Source: Multifurca ochricompacta (lineage: Eukaryota > Basidiomycota > Agaricomycetes > Russulales > Russulaceae). From it: DNA of 64,000 bases. The translations under genes and the position numbers were made by a program. The stretch spans positions 1-64,000 of the forward strand of contig WTXG01000039.1 of NCBI GenBank assembly GCA_022496185.1, written 5' to 3'. The notes below the pieces were generated by a model. It did not search any database. It was not told the DNA's origin and saw only the letters and a list, made by a program, of their open reading frames with translations. Shown piece after piece: positions 40,176-50,436 of the stretch; position 1 is the stretch's first letter, and each line of letters starts with the position of its first letter.

Positions 40176-40249
40176 CTTCAATCACTGCAGGCACGCTCGA
40201 GTGCCGAACGCACACGCCACGAGGCATACCCTCGGCCTGAATATGCCTC
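40176..40249 (-). repeat. array unit R7
   Basis: The perfect 8-bp stem GAGGCATA/TATGCCTC lies at 40221-40249 around TTCAGGCCGAGGG. The second hairpin is GGCAC-TCGAGC-GTGCC. It ends GAAG|GTATGT, 64 nt after the start of CAGGCC. Confidence 0.7.
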
Positions 40250-40541
40250 ATAGCATGCAAATCCCGCACATATACGAGGTACACTGGGCCATAAATAGGA
40301 TATTAACTCGATGACTAGAATCGCCAATGGTCAGTTAGATTCATTGAAAGGGAAATGAGTTGTTTTTGGATCTCGTGTCCTTATGCTGATTGGACTGAGG
40401 TACGCCTGCAAGCTCAAAGTAAGTAGATAGATTCAGAACCAAAGTAGACGTCAAACAAAATTAAAATTTCCCAGACGAAGTCCTTCAAGTCATTTTGAAC
40501 CGTCCGTCAGAACTAGAGGTACGGGAAGCCGCGGAACGCAC

Positions 40542-40616
40542 CTTGCAATGAGTCTACCGTGCTCAAGCACCAGCCTCTCGAACGTTAGAGTGCACCCCTC
40601 GGCCTGAGTGCACTCT
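40542..40616 (-). repeat. array unit R8
   Basis: The perfect 9-bp stem AGAGTGCAC/GTGCACTCT lies at 40587-40616 around TCAGGCCGAGGG. The second hairpin is GTGC-TTGA-GCAC. A candidate acceptor GGACAG sits just upstream, and the unit ends CAAG|GTGCGT, 65 nt after the start of CAGGCC. It is the best-formed unit. Confidence 0.7.
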
Positions 40617-40697
40617 TCTGTCCAATAAACTGATGATTTTACTGCATTGATTTTTCCGTCTGTCAAAATCGGCCTTGCAAGATACCGGAGCCCACAT

Positions 40698-40769
40698 CTC
40701 GTTGCCCTAAGCACTCTTAAGTGCGTCATCTCGAACATGAAAGCGCGACCCTCGGCCTGGACACGCTCG
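40698..40769 (-). repeat. array unit R9, no donor
   Basis: The 7-bp stem GAGCGTG/CGCGCTT (with G-T pairs) lies at about 40741-40769 around TCCAGGCCGAGGGT. The second hairpin is GCACT-TAAG-AGTGC. The expected donor position reads AGATGT instead of a GT donor, so this copy may be read through into R8. Confidence 0.55.
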
Positions 40770-41305
40770 TTTGTGCAAGAGACGGATGCTCCCGTTATGC
40801 TGGGCCAGTCAAGGGCAAAAGTTGAGAGGGCTGCTCGGATACGAGCAAGAAACGTCCTGAAAGGGAAACAAAGATAGACGAGCCGCAAAGATTAGTGAAG
40901 ATAGGCAGAAAGGATGGGATGGCGACTCCGTGTGGGGAAATGTCGATGAGACATCTGAATTCCTGTTAGATGCGTTGAAAGCGCCTGTAGATGGAACTCA
41001 TTAGCCCGTGAAAATAAGATAGGGTCAGCTAGTAATGCAACCCAAAACGCCTCTCGAGCCAACATGCACAAGCTGGGGCGTGGATCAAGTCGAGCAGTCA
41101 AAGTCAAAATAGCTGGCCCAGCCCAGGTCCTCCAAGTCTTGTTTTGTTCCTGATGCTTCGGGTCTGGATGGGTACGCACCCTCTACGCTATTCGAATATG
41201 AGATCTGAAAAAAGAAACGCTTCACATGGAATGGGGAATAAAGGAGAGGAGGAAAGGAAGGAATCCGAAACACAAGCCCCCATTTGGAGACCTGAGTCCG
41301 TAGGT

Positions 41306-41364
41306 GGCGTTGGCGTCTGCTACACGTCGCAGTCGCGGTACGGCGTGTGGCAGACGTCAACGCC
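41306..41364 (-). ncRNA. long hairpin B, 15-bp stem, paralogue of hairpin A
   Basis: GGCGTTGGCGTCTGC and GCAGACGTCAACGCC pair over 15 bp with one G-T. The apical part (minus-strand sense CACGCCGTACCGCGACTG) matches hairpin A closely, whereas the outer stem has changed on both arms. Flanking sequence is also related (CTAAGTGG here against GTAAGTGG at the donor beside A). A T-rich acceptor, TTTCTTTTTTCAG, lies near 41207, so it may sit in an intron that starts at the GTATGT at 41480-41485. Confidence 0.6.
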
Positions 41365-41485
41365 AGGACACGAAGTGCGCAAATGACGAATATGACCACT
41401 TAGCTGAGACAAGAGGGGCTCGGCAGATGGCTAGGGCATTTCATGTCAAAGGGATTGAAATCGAGACTAGTTAAACACAACATAC

Positions 41486-42193
41486 CAGGATATCATGCTG
41501 TGCCCTTACAAACGTTGGCGCCGACGGCCACAACCCACAAAGCGCACCTTGGAGGAGCGCTTCTTGGCGATGTGGACATTGCGAATGTGCAATGCGCGAG
41601 CTTTGCGCCATGTCTGAAAATAACGTTTTCAGGTCCCCAGGATACAAGTAACCAGATAAGCTTGGCAAAGGGACGAAAAGCATGGACCTATCAACCACCG
41701 GATTGTGCTCGGGACGGCGGGTCGGACGCCACTCGTCCCACTCTGGTGGTGCGTGCTCGCGGACCTCAGGAACGACGGAGAACGCGTCCCTGGTGAGGAT
41801 CCGACCCCCGTAACTAATCGGTGGCGGCGCAAGGAATAAGGGGCTGGGAACGATGAGATGAAAACTAGTTCTCCGGCCCACGGAGTCATGGGGGGATTTG
41901 GCCTCGAGCTGAGTAGCAGAGTGCACCCAAACTCTGATCTTAGGCAGGCCCCCGTGCGCCCGTAGCCTGCAGAAAAAGGCGAGACGCTCTTTGCGGAGAC
42001 ACTCGCGCTCTTCGGGTATGCGTGGGGCACCACCTGGAGTGAAACCAAAGCCAGACTTGTACGGGAACGGAACAGCAAACGTCGGCTTTGCGGTAGGGTG
42101 GGGCCTGACCACGGAAGCCTTGCGTGTCGCAGGAGGCAGTACGTCTGTGTTCACGGACGCAGACTTCTCGGATAGAGGAGGACGAACGAGCAC
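41486..42193 (-). CDS. hypothetical open exon upstream of the structured array
   Basis: One frame is open from the ATG at 42191-42193 for about 236 codons to a CTG|GTATGT donor at 41485. The predicted protein is Pro/Arg-rich (FTPGGAPRIPEERECLRKER, PPEWDEWRPTRRPEHNP) with no domain I recognise. It could be a genuine 5' coding exon of a transcript that continues into the array, or a chance open frame in GC-rich DNA, since another frame is open for 149 codons over the same bases. Confidence 0.35.
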
Positions 42194-42752
42194 TGCAGCT
42201 GGAGTTTTACGTGACTCAACGGCGCCGACAATCGATAATAGCGATGATTGCTTACTACAACCCGCGCGGCAATTTTGGACATGGAGCGTGTAACACGCAT
42301 GTTTTCAGAGAGAATGAGGGATGTCGTGGATATAAAGGGCATGGTATATAGCCGTGATGCAGCTGTAGAGAAGCACAAGAAAAAAACCGAAGGTAATTCA
42401 AAAAGAACACCTTGAGATAGAAAGAGTAACAAATGAACGACCTAAGAATCACTTTTCGAATTTAGTCCAATGAATTTCAGGTTGCAGTCTAAAGCTGAAG
42501 GTCAGGCCTCAGCTGGTGGTCATTTCCAGTCGTCAACTCGTCAATCGTCATTTCGTCAGTCGTCAGACTGGTTATCGGGCCGTTCCGGGACGGGATAGCT
42601 TAACTCTACTCTAATTAGTTCTGGTGACGTCATTCCATAATCCACGCTCACACGCTCACGCGCTCATGATCAAATCGATCAGTCTCAGTCTCAGTCTCAG
42701 TCTCAGAAATATCAGGCTCAAACTCCCACTCTCAACAGTCAAAATAAATTTA
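42194..42752. other. divergent intergenic region, no gene seen
   Basis: It lies between the hypothetical minus-strand exon and the AIF gene. It contains CGTCA-type repeats (42530-42562) and an AGTCTC tandem (about 42681-42706) in the AIF leader. Confidence 0.5.
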
Positions 42753-45073
42753 ATGTCCACCAGAACTATCGCGGTGCTTGACCAGGCTGACATCAAGGAT
42801 GGTCAGATGTACGTATCTAACCAAGTCGCATTGGTTTTCAAAGCCTAACATCTTCCACAGGAAGGAAGTCCCCTTTGAATCAGGGAAAGTCCTCCTTTCT
42901 CGTCTGGGTGACAAGGTCCACGCGACTAGCGCATTCTGCACTCATTATGGTGCACCACTCGTCAAAGGTGTCCTCACATCCGATGGCAGGGTCGTCTGGT
43001 GAGGGCTCGAAACCATTTGTTCTCGTCGATCAGCTCTCTGACTTCACGCTCAGTCCGTGGCATGGAGGTACAGTAGATATAATCATCAAAAACCCACTGT
43101 TCGCGCCTTATGATCACACCGTTTTCAGCCTGTTTCAACGTATGCACGGGCGATATTGGTCTGTCCCAGTCACTCGATGTCATCCTATTTCTAATACGGC
43201 GTTCAGAGGATGCACCTGCGCCAGCTGCCCTTCATTCCTTCCGTACCCACATCGCTGATGATAAGATTTACGTGACCGCCGACCCTGCTAACACGACCAA
43301 AGAGAAGATATCGCGGCCCCCAAAGCTCCTCGCATCCGGCAGTGAGACCGGTGGAGCTGGAGTCGTCATCGTGGGTGGAGGATCCGGTGCATTCCATGCG
43401 GTTGAGAGCCTGAGGGAGGCAAGTCATGTTTTATTTCCCCGGATTGGACACAAACCTAGTTATTTCATCAGCATGGCTTCAAGGCTCCAATCACAATTCT
43501 GTCCCAGGAAACGAATGCGCCTTTAGACAGGTTTGCCATCTAAATGCGCATCCTATTGTATTTTAGTAGTTAAGATCATTTCAGGACGAAATTGAGCAAA
43601 GCGCTCATCACCGACGCTTCCAAACTCGAATGGCGCTCCCCCGCTGATCTCAAAATCAAGTATGGCACCACACTCCGCGTAGGGACAGTGGGTCCTCCCC
43701 CCCTTTTCCTGTTGTCCTGCTAGCTCCAGCAGAGAAATAGGCCGTGACTTCCGTAGACACGACCAACAAAACGGTCACTCTTGAGAATGGTAAGGAGACG
43801 ATCCCTTATGACACCCTTATCCTCGCCAGTGGCGGTGTACCCCGGCGCCTCCCAGTCGAAGGTGCCAACTCGAGAATGTGTACACCCTTCGAAACGTCCA
43901 AGATGCGCAAAAGATAGATGCAGGTACATCTCACTTCTACGTGCCCCTGTGACCGTCTAACTGACATGTGCCAAGCATGTCAGGAAGGAAAACATCTTGT
44001 TGTGATTGGCAGCTCCTTCATCAGTATGGAACTCGTGGTAGCTGTCTCAAAGCGCAAACTTGCCTCTATCCACGTCGTTTCCATGGAACAGTATCCCTTT
44101 GAGAATGTCCTCGGTAAAGAAATTGGTGCCGGTTTGAAACAGTATCATGAATCCCAGGGTATTATCTTCCATGACTCTACGTCCGTAAAGGCGCTTCGCA
44201 AAGAATCGGGCGAGTCACTGATTAAGGTCGAACTCGCAACGGGTGAGACTCTTTCGGCCGATCTGGTCATAATGGGCGTCGGCGTGAGACCTGCGACGGA
44301 TTACCTCAAAGCGAGTGGATGGGAACTTGAGAAGGATGGAAGTGTCAAGGTAGATGAGCTGCTACGCGTAACGGACCGCGTGGGAGTGTATGCCATTGGG
44401 GACATTGCCACATACCCGCAGCTGCCCGTGGGCACGTATCGGCGTGTTGAGCACTGGAACGTATGTGAATGCGCTTTTACCCAATTTTTGTTTAAACCGA
44501 TCGAATTTATCCGGGTGCTGCTAGGTCGCGGGCAATATGGGTCGCGCGGTAGGCAAAACGATCGCAGGGTCTCCACACCCGTACGTGAAGGTCCCTGTAT
44601 TTTGGAGCGCCCGTACGTATTAAATTGTTTATCCTCCTGCCACTGGAGCTGAGGCTTATCCAATTACGCATAGAGGGCCAGCAATTGCGCTACTGTGGGA
44701 TTGGCACGGGCTATGATGACATCTACATCCAGGGTAATCCATCGGAGTTAAAGTTTATTGCGTACTACATCCAAGGAGGACAAGTCACGGCTGTTGCCAG
44801 GTGAGCGTACAACTCCTTGACCAAGCGGTGACGTTTTTGCCTCCGTGGCACTTCTTACGATCGGGTCTAGCATGCAAAATGATCCAGTCGTATCCAAAGC
44901 TTCTGAGCTACTTCGCTTGGGGTTGATGCCATCTGCGCACTCGATCAAGGCAGGACAGGTCAGCCCTTCAACCATTACATATATGCCTGAAGGCTGACGT
45001 GAGGTATGGTAACCTGCAGAACTTGCTCGAAGTGGACATATCGTCTACTGCGGCGAACATCCTCCCTAAGTAA
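42753..45073 (+). CDS. Rieske-containing AIF-family FAD/NAD(P)H oxidoreductase
   Basis: An N-terminal Rieske [2Fe-2S] domain carries the two ligand motifs CTHYGAPL and, restored over an intron, CPWHGACF. A class I pyridine-nucleotide-disulfide reductase core follows: GVVIVGGGSGAFHAVESLRE (FAD site), LILASGGVPRRLPVEGA, HLVVIGSSFISMELVVAV (NAD site), and GVYAIGDIATYPQL (the second FAD motif). The C-terminal part (CGIGTGYDDIYIQGNPSELKF, LLRLGLMPSAHSIKAGQ) ends at 45071-45073. The order Rieske then reductase matches AIFM3/AIFL proteins, which are linked to mitochondria-associated redox and cell death. No obvious mitochondrial presequence is seen. Near 43869 one base seems to be missing (GCCAACTCGAGAAT where GCCAACCTCGAGAAT would keep the family frame). 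Confidence 0.9.
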
Positions 45074-47185
45074 AGAAATTAGCGCAAACAGTAGATCTGA
45101 CAGTAGCCAAGAAATTATAAGTGTAAAGCGCGTACGTACACAAATATCAAGATTTTCCCTTATTTGTTGGCGTCCTGTTTTCCCTTGACTGTGCTCCTGC
45201 TAACTTGTGATTGCATATAATGCTTTATTCTCCCTGATTGGCAGCGCTTCCTCTCTTTCCCGGCTTCCTTTCTCATCTCGTACATCTTTGCGTCATGTTG
45301 TTCTCCTCGACCCTTTAAGGGTCAATTCCAATATTACATTGCTGCTTCACCCTGAGGGTCAACCGCAGATCACCACGCTATGTTTTTGGCTGGCTTCCCC
45401 GGAAACCATGTTCGCGGAAGGTCTGAACTCAGGTCCTAACCAACTCTCCAGACGGACACGTCTGTATGGCTTGCATGTTCGGTGAAGATGATAGAAGACA
45501 AAAGAAGCAATAAAGGAGCAGGAGAAAGTCTAGCAGATTCCGGAGTCGTGTCAATGCGCGAGGGGCGAGGGGAAAGGCCTGAAGTGATGCATGTAATTGT
45601 CCCCATATTCACTCGGGTCTTGCACCAGAAGGCAATTGAAATCGTGTTTCGAACAATGGCGTGAGTGGGAAAGTTAGGTCATATCTCCGTGAGATGTATA
45701 TCTATGTTAGACACATGTAACGTGCGTGCGAGTGTGGTGCCCGCGCTGTCTTGCCGCACAACTTGCAACGGCTGATCCTGTGGGCCGTTATGAAGTATGG
45801 TGCCGATTACTTGATGTCAATAATCCACACGTTCTTCCGCCGTAGAGGATGGCTGTCTTTAAACAAGTTCGGTCATTTTGGAGCTGGAACTAGCACTGTA
45901 TCCTGTCCAACGTCTCCGCACTGACGTTGTGGCCATCTGACCTTCTGGTGTCTTCTCTTCGTTTCTTTAACTCATAGCTGTGCATGTGAGGAACCCCACG
46001 CCCTGCTTTCCGCTTCTGCTCCTGGAAAAAGTAGGGCCACGGATTCAATAATATATTTAGAGTGTGTAGACTACCTACTTAACAATACCTAAGCAATCCA
46101 TACAGCCACCTAGACCAAAAATGTCTGTCAGGATGGCTCTGCAAGGTCTTTAAAAGCTACACAATGGTGCAGGGGTAATTCGGATCCTCCAGTGCTTTCA
46201 AGAATGTCCAAAGGGGTGGGAAGCGACACACTTGGTGAGGTGCGTTGTTTCTTTGAGCAAAGTGGCGGCGACTGGAATTATGTAGAAGGCAGGATGTGTC
46301 CTAAGCATGAGGATACATTTCGTCAAGATGTTGGAGGTCGTCAGTCTCTCGAATGCAAATGTTGTGTTAGGAAGCTGTGATAGCATAGGCGATGACCAGT
46401 GACACAGAGTTCCTCGAACCCAAGGGCTGTCATGTCTTTCTATGGCACATAGAGATTGGTAGTGCCCCAATGAGCCAAGAGCAGTTAAAGGAGCCAGAAA
46501 TGGGGCGCCTGTCCAGATTATGGGGAATTGAATTCACGACCATAAGAGTTGCAGGCTAGTGCACTGGTAATATAAGCAGGTTGTCAGGGGCCAGTCAGAA
46601 TTCGTCAGATTGTGGTGGTTTGCGTTGAAGGGTGGGCGATTGCTTACCCCCCCTAGGTAATAACGGCCTTCCAAGGTATCACACCACTTGGTTGGTCCCT
46701 TTTGAATAAATCCATCGGGCAACTAATCGATCCCCTGGATGACTGATATCCCACAAGATAGTCAAATAGATGCTTACCATCACGAATCGAGGGGTGGTTT
46801 CAAGCCACAAACCTCCGTACGCCTGGGACCCCACCCGAGTAGTGGCTCGTTTTATTTGTCCATGAACAATTTGAAGACCCTCTTGGCACTTACCTGACCT
46901 TGATTTTCAAGGCCCAGGTACTTATTGATCAATTTCAGTTTTTCGAATTTCTCGTTCTAGGGCACGTGATTTGAAGACACAATGTAACTACTCTACTTAT
47001 CGCTACGACTACATTTGTACAAATTATTGAAGCAGCACGCAAACAAATATTGAGAATAAAAAAAAGATACTACGTTCAAGGTGACGACCACATTGGCATG
47101 TAAGGAGAGTGTTAATGTTAACGAAAGTTAACGAGACTTGTAACGATGACTAGTCCGGTCCGGTCCCGCCGAGGCTGGTAATGGT
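45074..47185. other. intergenic region, no convincing gene
   Basis: Two kilobases between AIF and polymerase eta. Short open frames lack domains or splice support. Notable are a GACCCTTTAAGGGTC palindrome (about 45311-45325) and a degenerate tRNA-like segment. Confidence 0.55.
46514..46590 (-). repeat. degenerate tRNA-like segment
   Basis: Read on the minus strand it gives ACCAGTGCACTAGCCTGCAA followed by CTCTTATGGTCGTGAATTCA and then ATTCCCCA, resembling the D-arm to T-arm of a tRNA. The A and B boxes are imperfect and no full cloverleaf forms, so it is likely a tRNA relic or SINE head. Confidence 0.3.
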
Positions 47186-49960
47186 ATGGAGCGCCATGGC
47201 CGTGGCCGTTCTCATGTTGTTGTGATGCTTCCTATATCACCCCTAAAGAAGCGCAAAGATAATTCCAAGTTCTCGCCTCCTCAAGATGAGTTTACAGACC
47301 TTAACCCTCATATAACGTATCGGCACCTACTTTCTCCGCTTCCTAGTGCCCGCGATCCATTGCGCGTGATTGCGCTCTGCGATAGCGACGCTTTTTATGC
47401 CGCGTGCGAACAAGTGCGACTCGGCATAGACCCATCGCGTCCACTTGTCGTTCGCCAGTGGGATGCTCTTATTGCCGTCAACTATCCTGCACGTGCATTT
47501 GGGATTACGCGCATGAGTAGCTGGCGCGACGCCGTTAAGAAGTGTCCCGAGTTGACGGTCGTGCACGTCGCAACGTACAAGGAAGGGGACGCGGCACCAG
47601 GGTATTGGGATAACCCGGATACGGCTACTCACAAGGCACGTTTGCAATCCCCGGTCGCTTCTGTTTGGGTTGGCTTGATTGATGTATGACTTCAATCACC
47701 ATAGGCACGTAGATTTCTGCGATGCATTTGGAGTTGGTCACTCTCAGGTAGCTAACAACGTGATTATATTCACACAGGTTTCCCTAGACTTCTACCGTCG
47801 CGAGAGTGCAAAAATTATCTCAATATTCAAGGAGAGTCTCCCAGACGGCGAAATAGGCAAGTTGCCGCTTTGTTCAACCCCTTAGATTTCTGATGCTTTG
47901 AGGTAGAAAAGGCTTCGATTGACGAAGCATTCATTGACTTCACGCGCCCTGTGCGCGCCGAAATGCTCGCGCGCTACCCCTATCTTGCCCACGTACCATC
48001 GGATGCACCGAATGGCCTTGACACGGTGTTGCCGCCCCCACCTCGAATATCCTGGGGGAACCATGGGATCCTCATACCTATAGACCCTCCGATGGGCGAT
48101 TCTGATTCTAATTACGTAGCCGAGGAAGACGAAGACGTGGGTGAGCGTGAGGATGACGCTCGGAAGACATGGCACGATGTTGCCTTGTCAATAGCGGCGG
48201 AACTCATGGACAAGATTAGGGGGGAAGTGCGTACACAGCTGAGATATACCACATCTGCAGTACGTTTGGCCTTTCACAAAATTCGACCTCCCCGGTCTGT
48301 GATAACAGCGCGTGCATGTATCGTAGGGCATTGCGAGAAACAAATTTCTGGCTAAAGTGGGTCAACATGTGATCTGTGGTCCTTGCGCCGGCTGTTGATA
48401 TGGGTTGGTGCACAGCTGACAGCATCGTACAAGAAGCGCGACTCCCAGGTCTGGCCCTTCCGATCATCATTTGTCACGACCTGATCTCCGCTCAGAGCAT
48501 CCTCCGCAACGCTGCGATTCCAAACTATCTCATACCGATGCCCTTTCAGAAGGTGATATCCATCTGGTCATTGCGCGCAACTTTGAATATTTCCTCTAAG
48601 AAGTAAGGGCAGATTAGGTTTCTGGGAGGCAAGCTCGGGCAGGTTATCGCAAACAAGTTCGAGGCCTCCACTGTGGGTGATCTCCTGTGCGCGTGCACCA
48701 CTTTGGGTTGCTATTCCGGCACTGAACAGGTCGTATAGGTCCATCAGTCTAGGTGCGCGCTATTGAGCACTGCTCCATTGAGTGCTCCTTGATATACAAA
48801 TTCGCCAGATGAAATGCAGCAGAAATTGGGAGAAGACTCCATCTGGGTGTATGAAGTCTTGAGGTGCGCTAGTGTCAACGCAAATTATCTACAATAGACC
48901 ATCGGCGTGATTGACCTGCACCTCGCACATCATAGGGGCATTGACCGGGGTGAGGGTGCGTAACACGAATGCTGTTATGGATTATCGACTTATCATAGCA
49001 ACTAACCACCCCACTATCCTGCTTTAGTGAAAGAAAAGTCAGCGCTCACTAAGAGTATGATGGCATCAAAAAACCTGCCCCTGCCGATCACCAAAATTTC
49101 TGAGGGTCCACATTGGCTCCGAGTCCTTGCTGCGGAGCTCGCTTTAAGATTGAACGAGCTTCGTGAGATAGATGGCTCTGTCTGGCCTAAAACCATCGTT
49201 TTACACGCGCGGCACCGTATGATTATCGTTTTTTTGTCCCTCACTTGCTCACGTGATCTTACGTGGCGTAAACCCAGGGTACGACTGGTCCCGGTCGAAG
49301 CAAACGTCATTCCCATTCGCACGAAATGTTACTGTGGATATTATAGCAGGATTTGCCGAGCGCCTATGGAAGGACCTGGTGGGAAGCAAGCAAGACGGCT
49401 CGTTATCGCACCCGGTGACAAGCATCGCACTCGGATTCTCGGGAGTTGAGCCCGGCGAGGCAGGTCAGCGAAATATCGAAAGGTTTTTTCAATCAGGGAC
49501 AAGGACGAAAATTCAACCGCTATCTTCAGACGAACGCGATGATGTGACACTAATCTCCGAAAGAGGTGATGGAAACGGAGGGGAGGATCTCCACTTTGAT
49601 CATGTACAGGATGGCGATGAGCAGATAGATCGGGGAGATGCAGATGTGTCAGGGTTCACATGCCCGCGCTGTCATCAACGCATAGAGCTCAAGATCAAGG
49701 TTGAACCCGAGCTTGAACTCATCGAGGATGGGAGCAGTTCGAGTTTGGAATTGGAAAAAGCAAAGGCTCTGACCCGACTAAAAATGGAGCATAATGATTT
49801 TCACATGGCGGAGGATCTATCAAAGATGCCAGAAGATGATGGTAACGTCAGTCGGTCTTTGAGGTTGCAGGTGATAGAGAGGGTAAGGGTAAAGAAAAGG
49901 AAAAGGGAAGCGAAAGAGGAAGGAGGAGGAGGGGGGATAGCCAAATTCTTTCGTTCGTAG
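47186..49960 (+). CDS. RAD30: DNA polymerase eta (Y-family translesion polymerase)
   Basis: Bypasses UV dimers during replication. Catalytic motifs are present: VIALCDSDAFYAACEQVRLG (first metal-binding Asp), VRQWDALIAVNYPARAFGI, YRRESAKIISIF, and EKASIDEAFIDF (second carboxylates, joined over an intron). The helix-hairpin region follows as short exons: TSA/GIARNKFLAK, LTASYKKRDSQ, SILRNAAIPNYLIPMPFQK, and IRFLGGKLGQVIANKFEAST. The little-finger part includes PLPITKISEGPHWLRVLAAE. The C-terminus carries a UBZ-like zinc finger (FTCPRCHQRIEL and HNDFHMAEDL), a basic stretch and IAKFFRS, which resembles a PCNA-interacting motif. The start at 47186 gives an N-terminal extension; a second Met at about 47225 is possible. 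Confidence 0.93.
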
Positions 49961-50436
49961 AAGTTCAAGAAGTTGATTTTATCGGTTTAGTTGGTTACGA
50001 TGACGATGACGATGGGTTGTGTTGATGTTGATGAGAGTGAGTGAGTGTGAGTGAGTGTAAGTGAGTGAAGTGAGTAGAAAGAAATGAATGAGGAAATGAT
50101 TGGTTTTCCGACGACGCGACGACACGGCAAATCCGGGTGTCAACACAACACTGATCAAGGGTTGCGGGTTGCATACATCCACCCCCGGTCTCATCTCCCA
50201 ATTTTTTTATTTTTATTTTTATTTTTATTTCTTATCCCTCTCCTTTTCTTTTTCTTCAGTGACGGTGACCATCTTCTTCACACACTCTTTTATTCGTTTC
50301 TCCGGGACAGGTTCCCTTTTCTTTTTCCCTTTCACCCCCACAAGGCTGCCGGGCTGCCTCCTTTTTCGTTCAATTCTGTCTGGAACAGTCCCGCTGTCGA
50401 CCAGCCTTTAATTCACGAACTTTCACGTCACCCGTT
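49961..50436. other. intergenic region with GTGAGTGA repeats
   Basis: 3' flank of polymerase eta and 5' leader of the receptor. It has a TGAGTGAG-type tandem at 50035-50070 and T-rich ATTTTT repeats at 50200-50230. No gene is seen. Confidence 0.55.

Larger units (their letters stand above)
38330..40769 (-). ncRNA. array of structured repeat units; candidate spliced non-coding RNA locus
   Basis: Nine units of about 75 nt recur every 150-380 bp, all on the minus strand. Seven share the loop CAGGCCGAGGG closed by stems of unrelated sequence; two (near 38990 and 39200) are more diverged. A second small hairpin follows (for example GCAC/GTGC stems). In the six loop-bearing units with a donor, the distance from the C of CAGG to a GT donor (GTGCGT, GTACGT, GTATGT or GTGAGT) is 64-66 nt. 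Several units start just after an AG that could be an acceptor. Lengths differ by single bases, and no reading frame is open in all units: the frame giving Gln-Ala-Glu-Gly at the loop stops within the units at 38330 and 38611. This favours a structured RNA with repeated exons over a protein. Transcription itself is inferred. Confidence 0.5.

Noticed and set aside
38330..40769. Array units as exons of a repeat protein with Gln-Ala-Glu-Gly blocks
   Set aside because: The frame giving QAEG is open in several units but contains stops in the units at 38330 and 38611. Unit lengths vary by one base, and stem changes preserve pairing rather than residues. It is not fully excluded, because the assembly shows single-base errors elsewhere.
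38330..40769. Array as CRISPR-like repeats
   Set aside because: Units are about 75 nt with irregular 150-380 bp spacing, repeats are not identical, and the genome is eukaryotic.
38330..41300. C/D box snoRNAs in the gaps between array units
   Set aside because: I looked on the minus strand for paired TGATGA and CTGA boxes with short terminal stems. Single matches occur (for example near 39355) but no convincing pair at the right spacing.
41991..42351. Plus-strand open frames opposite the hypothetical exon
   Set aside because: No domain, no splice support, and they lie in GC-biased sequence open in several frames.
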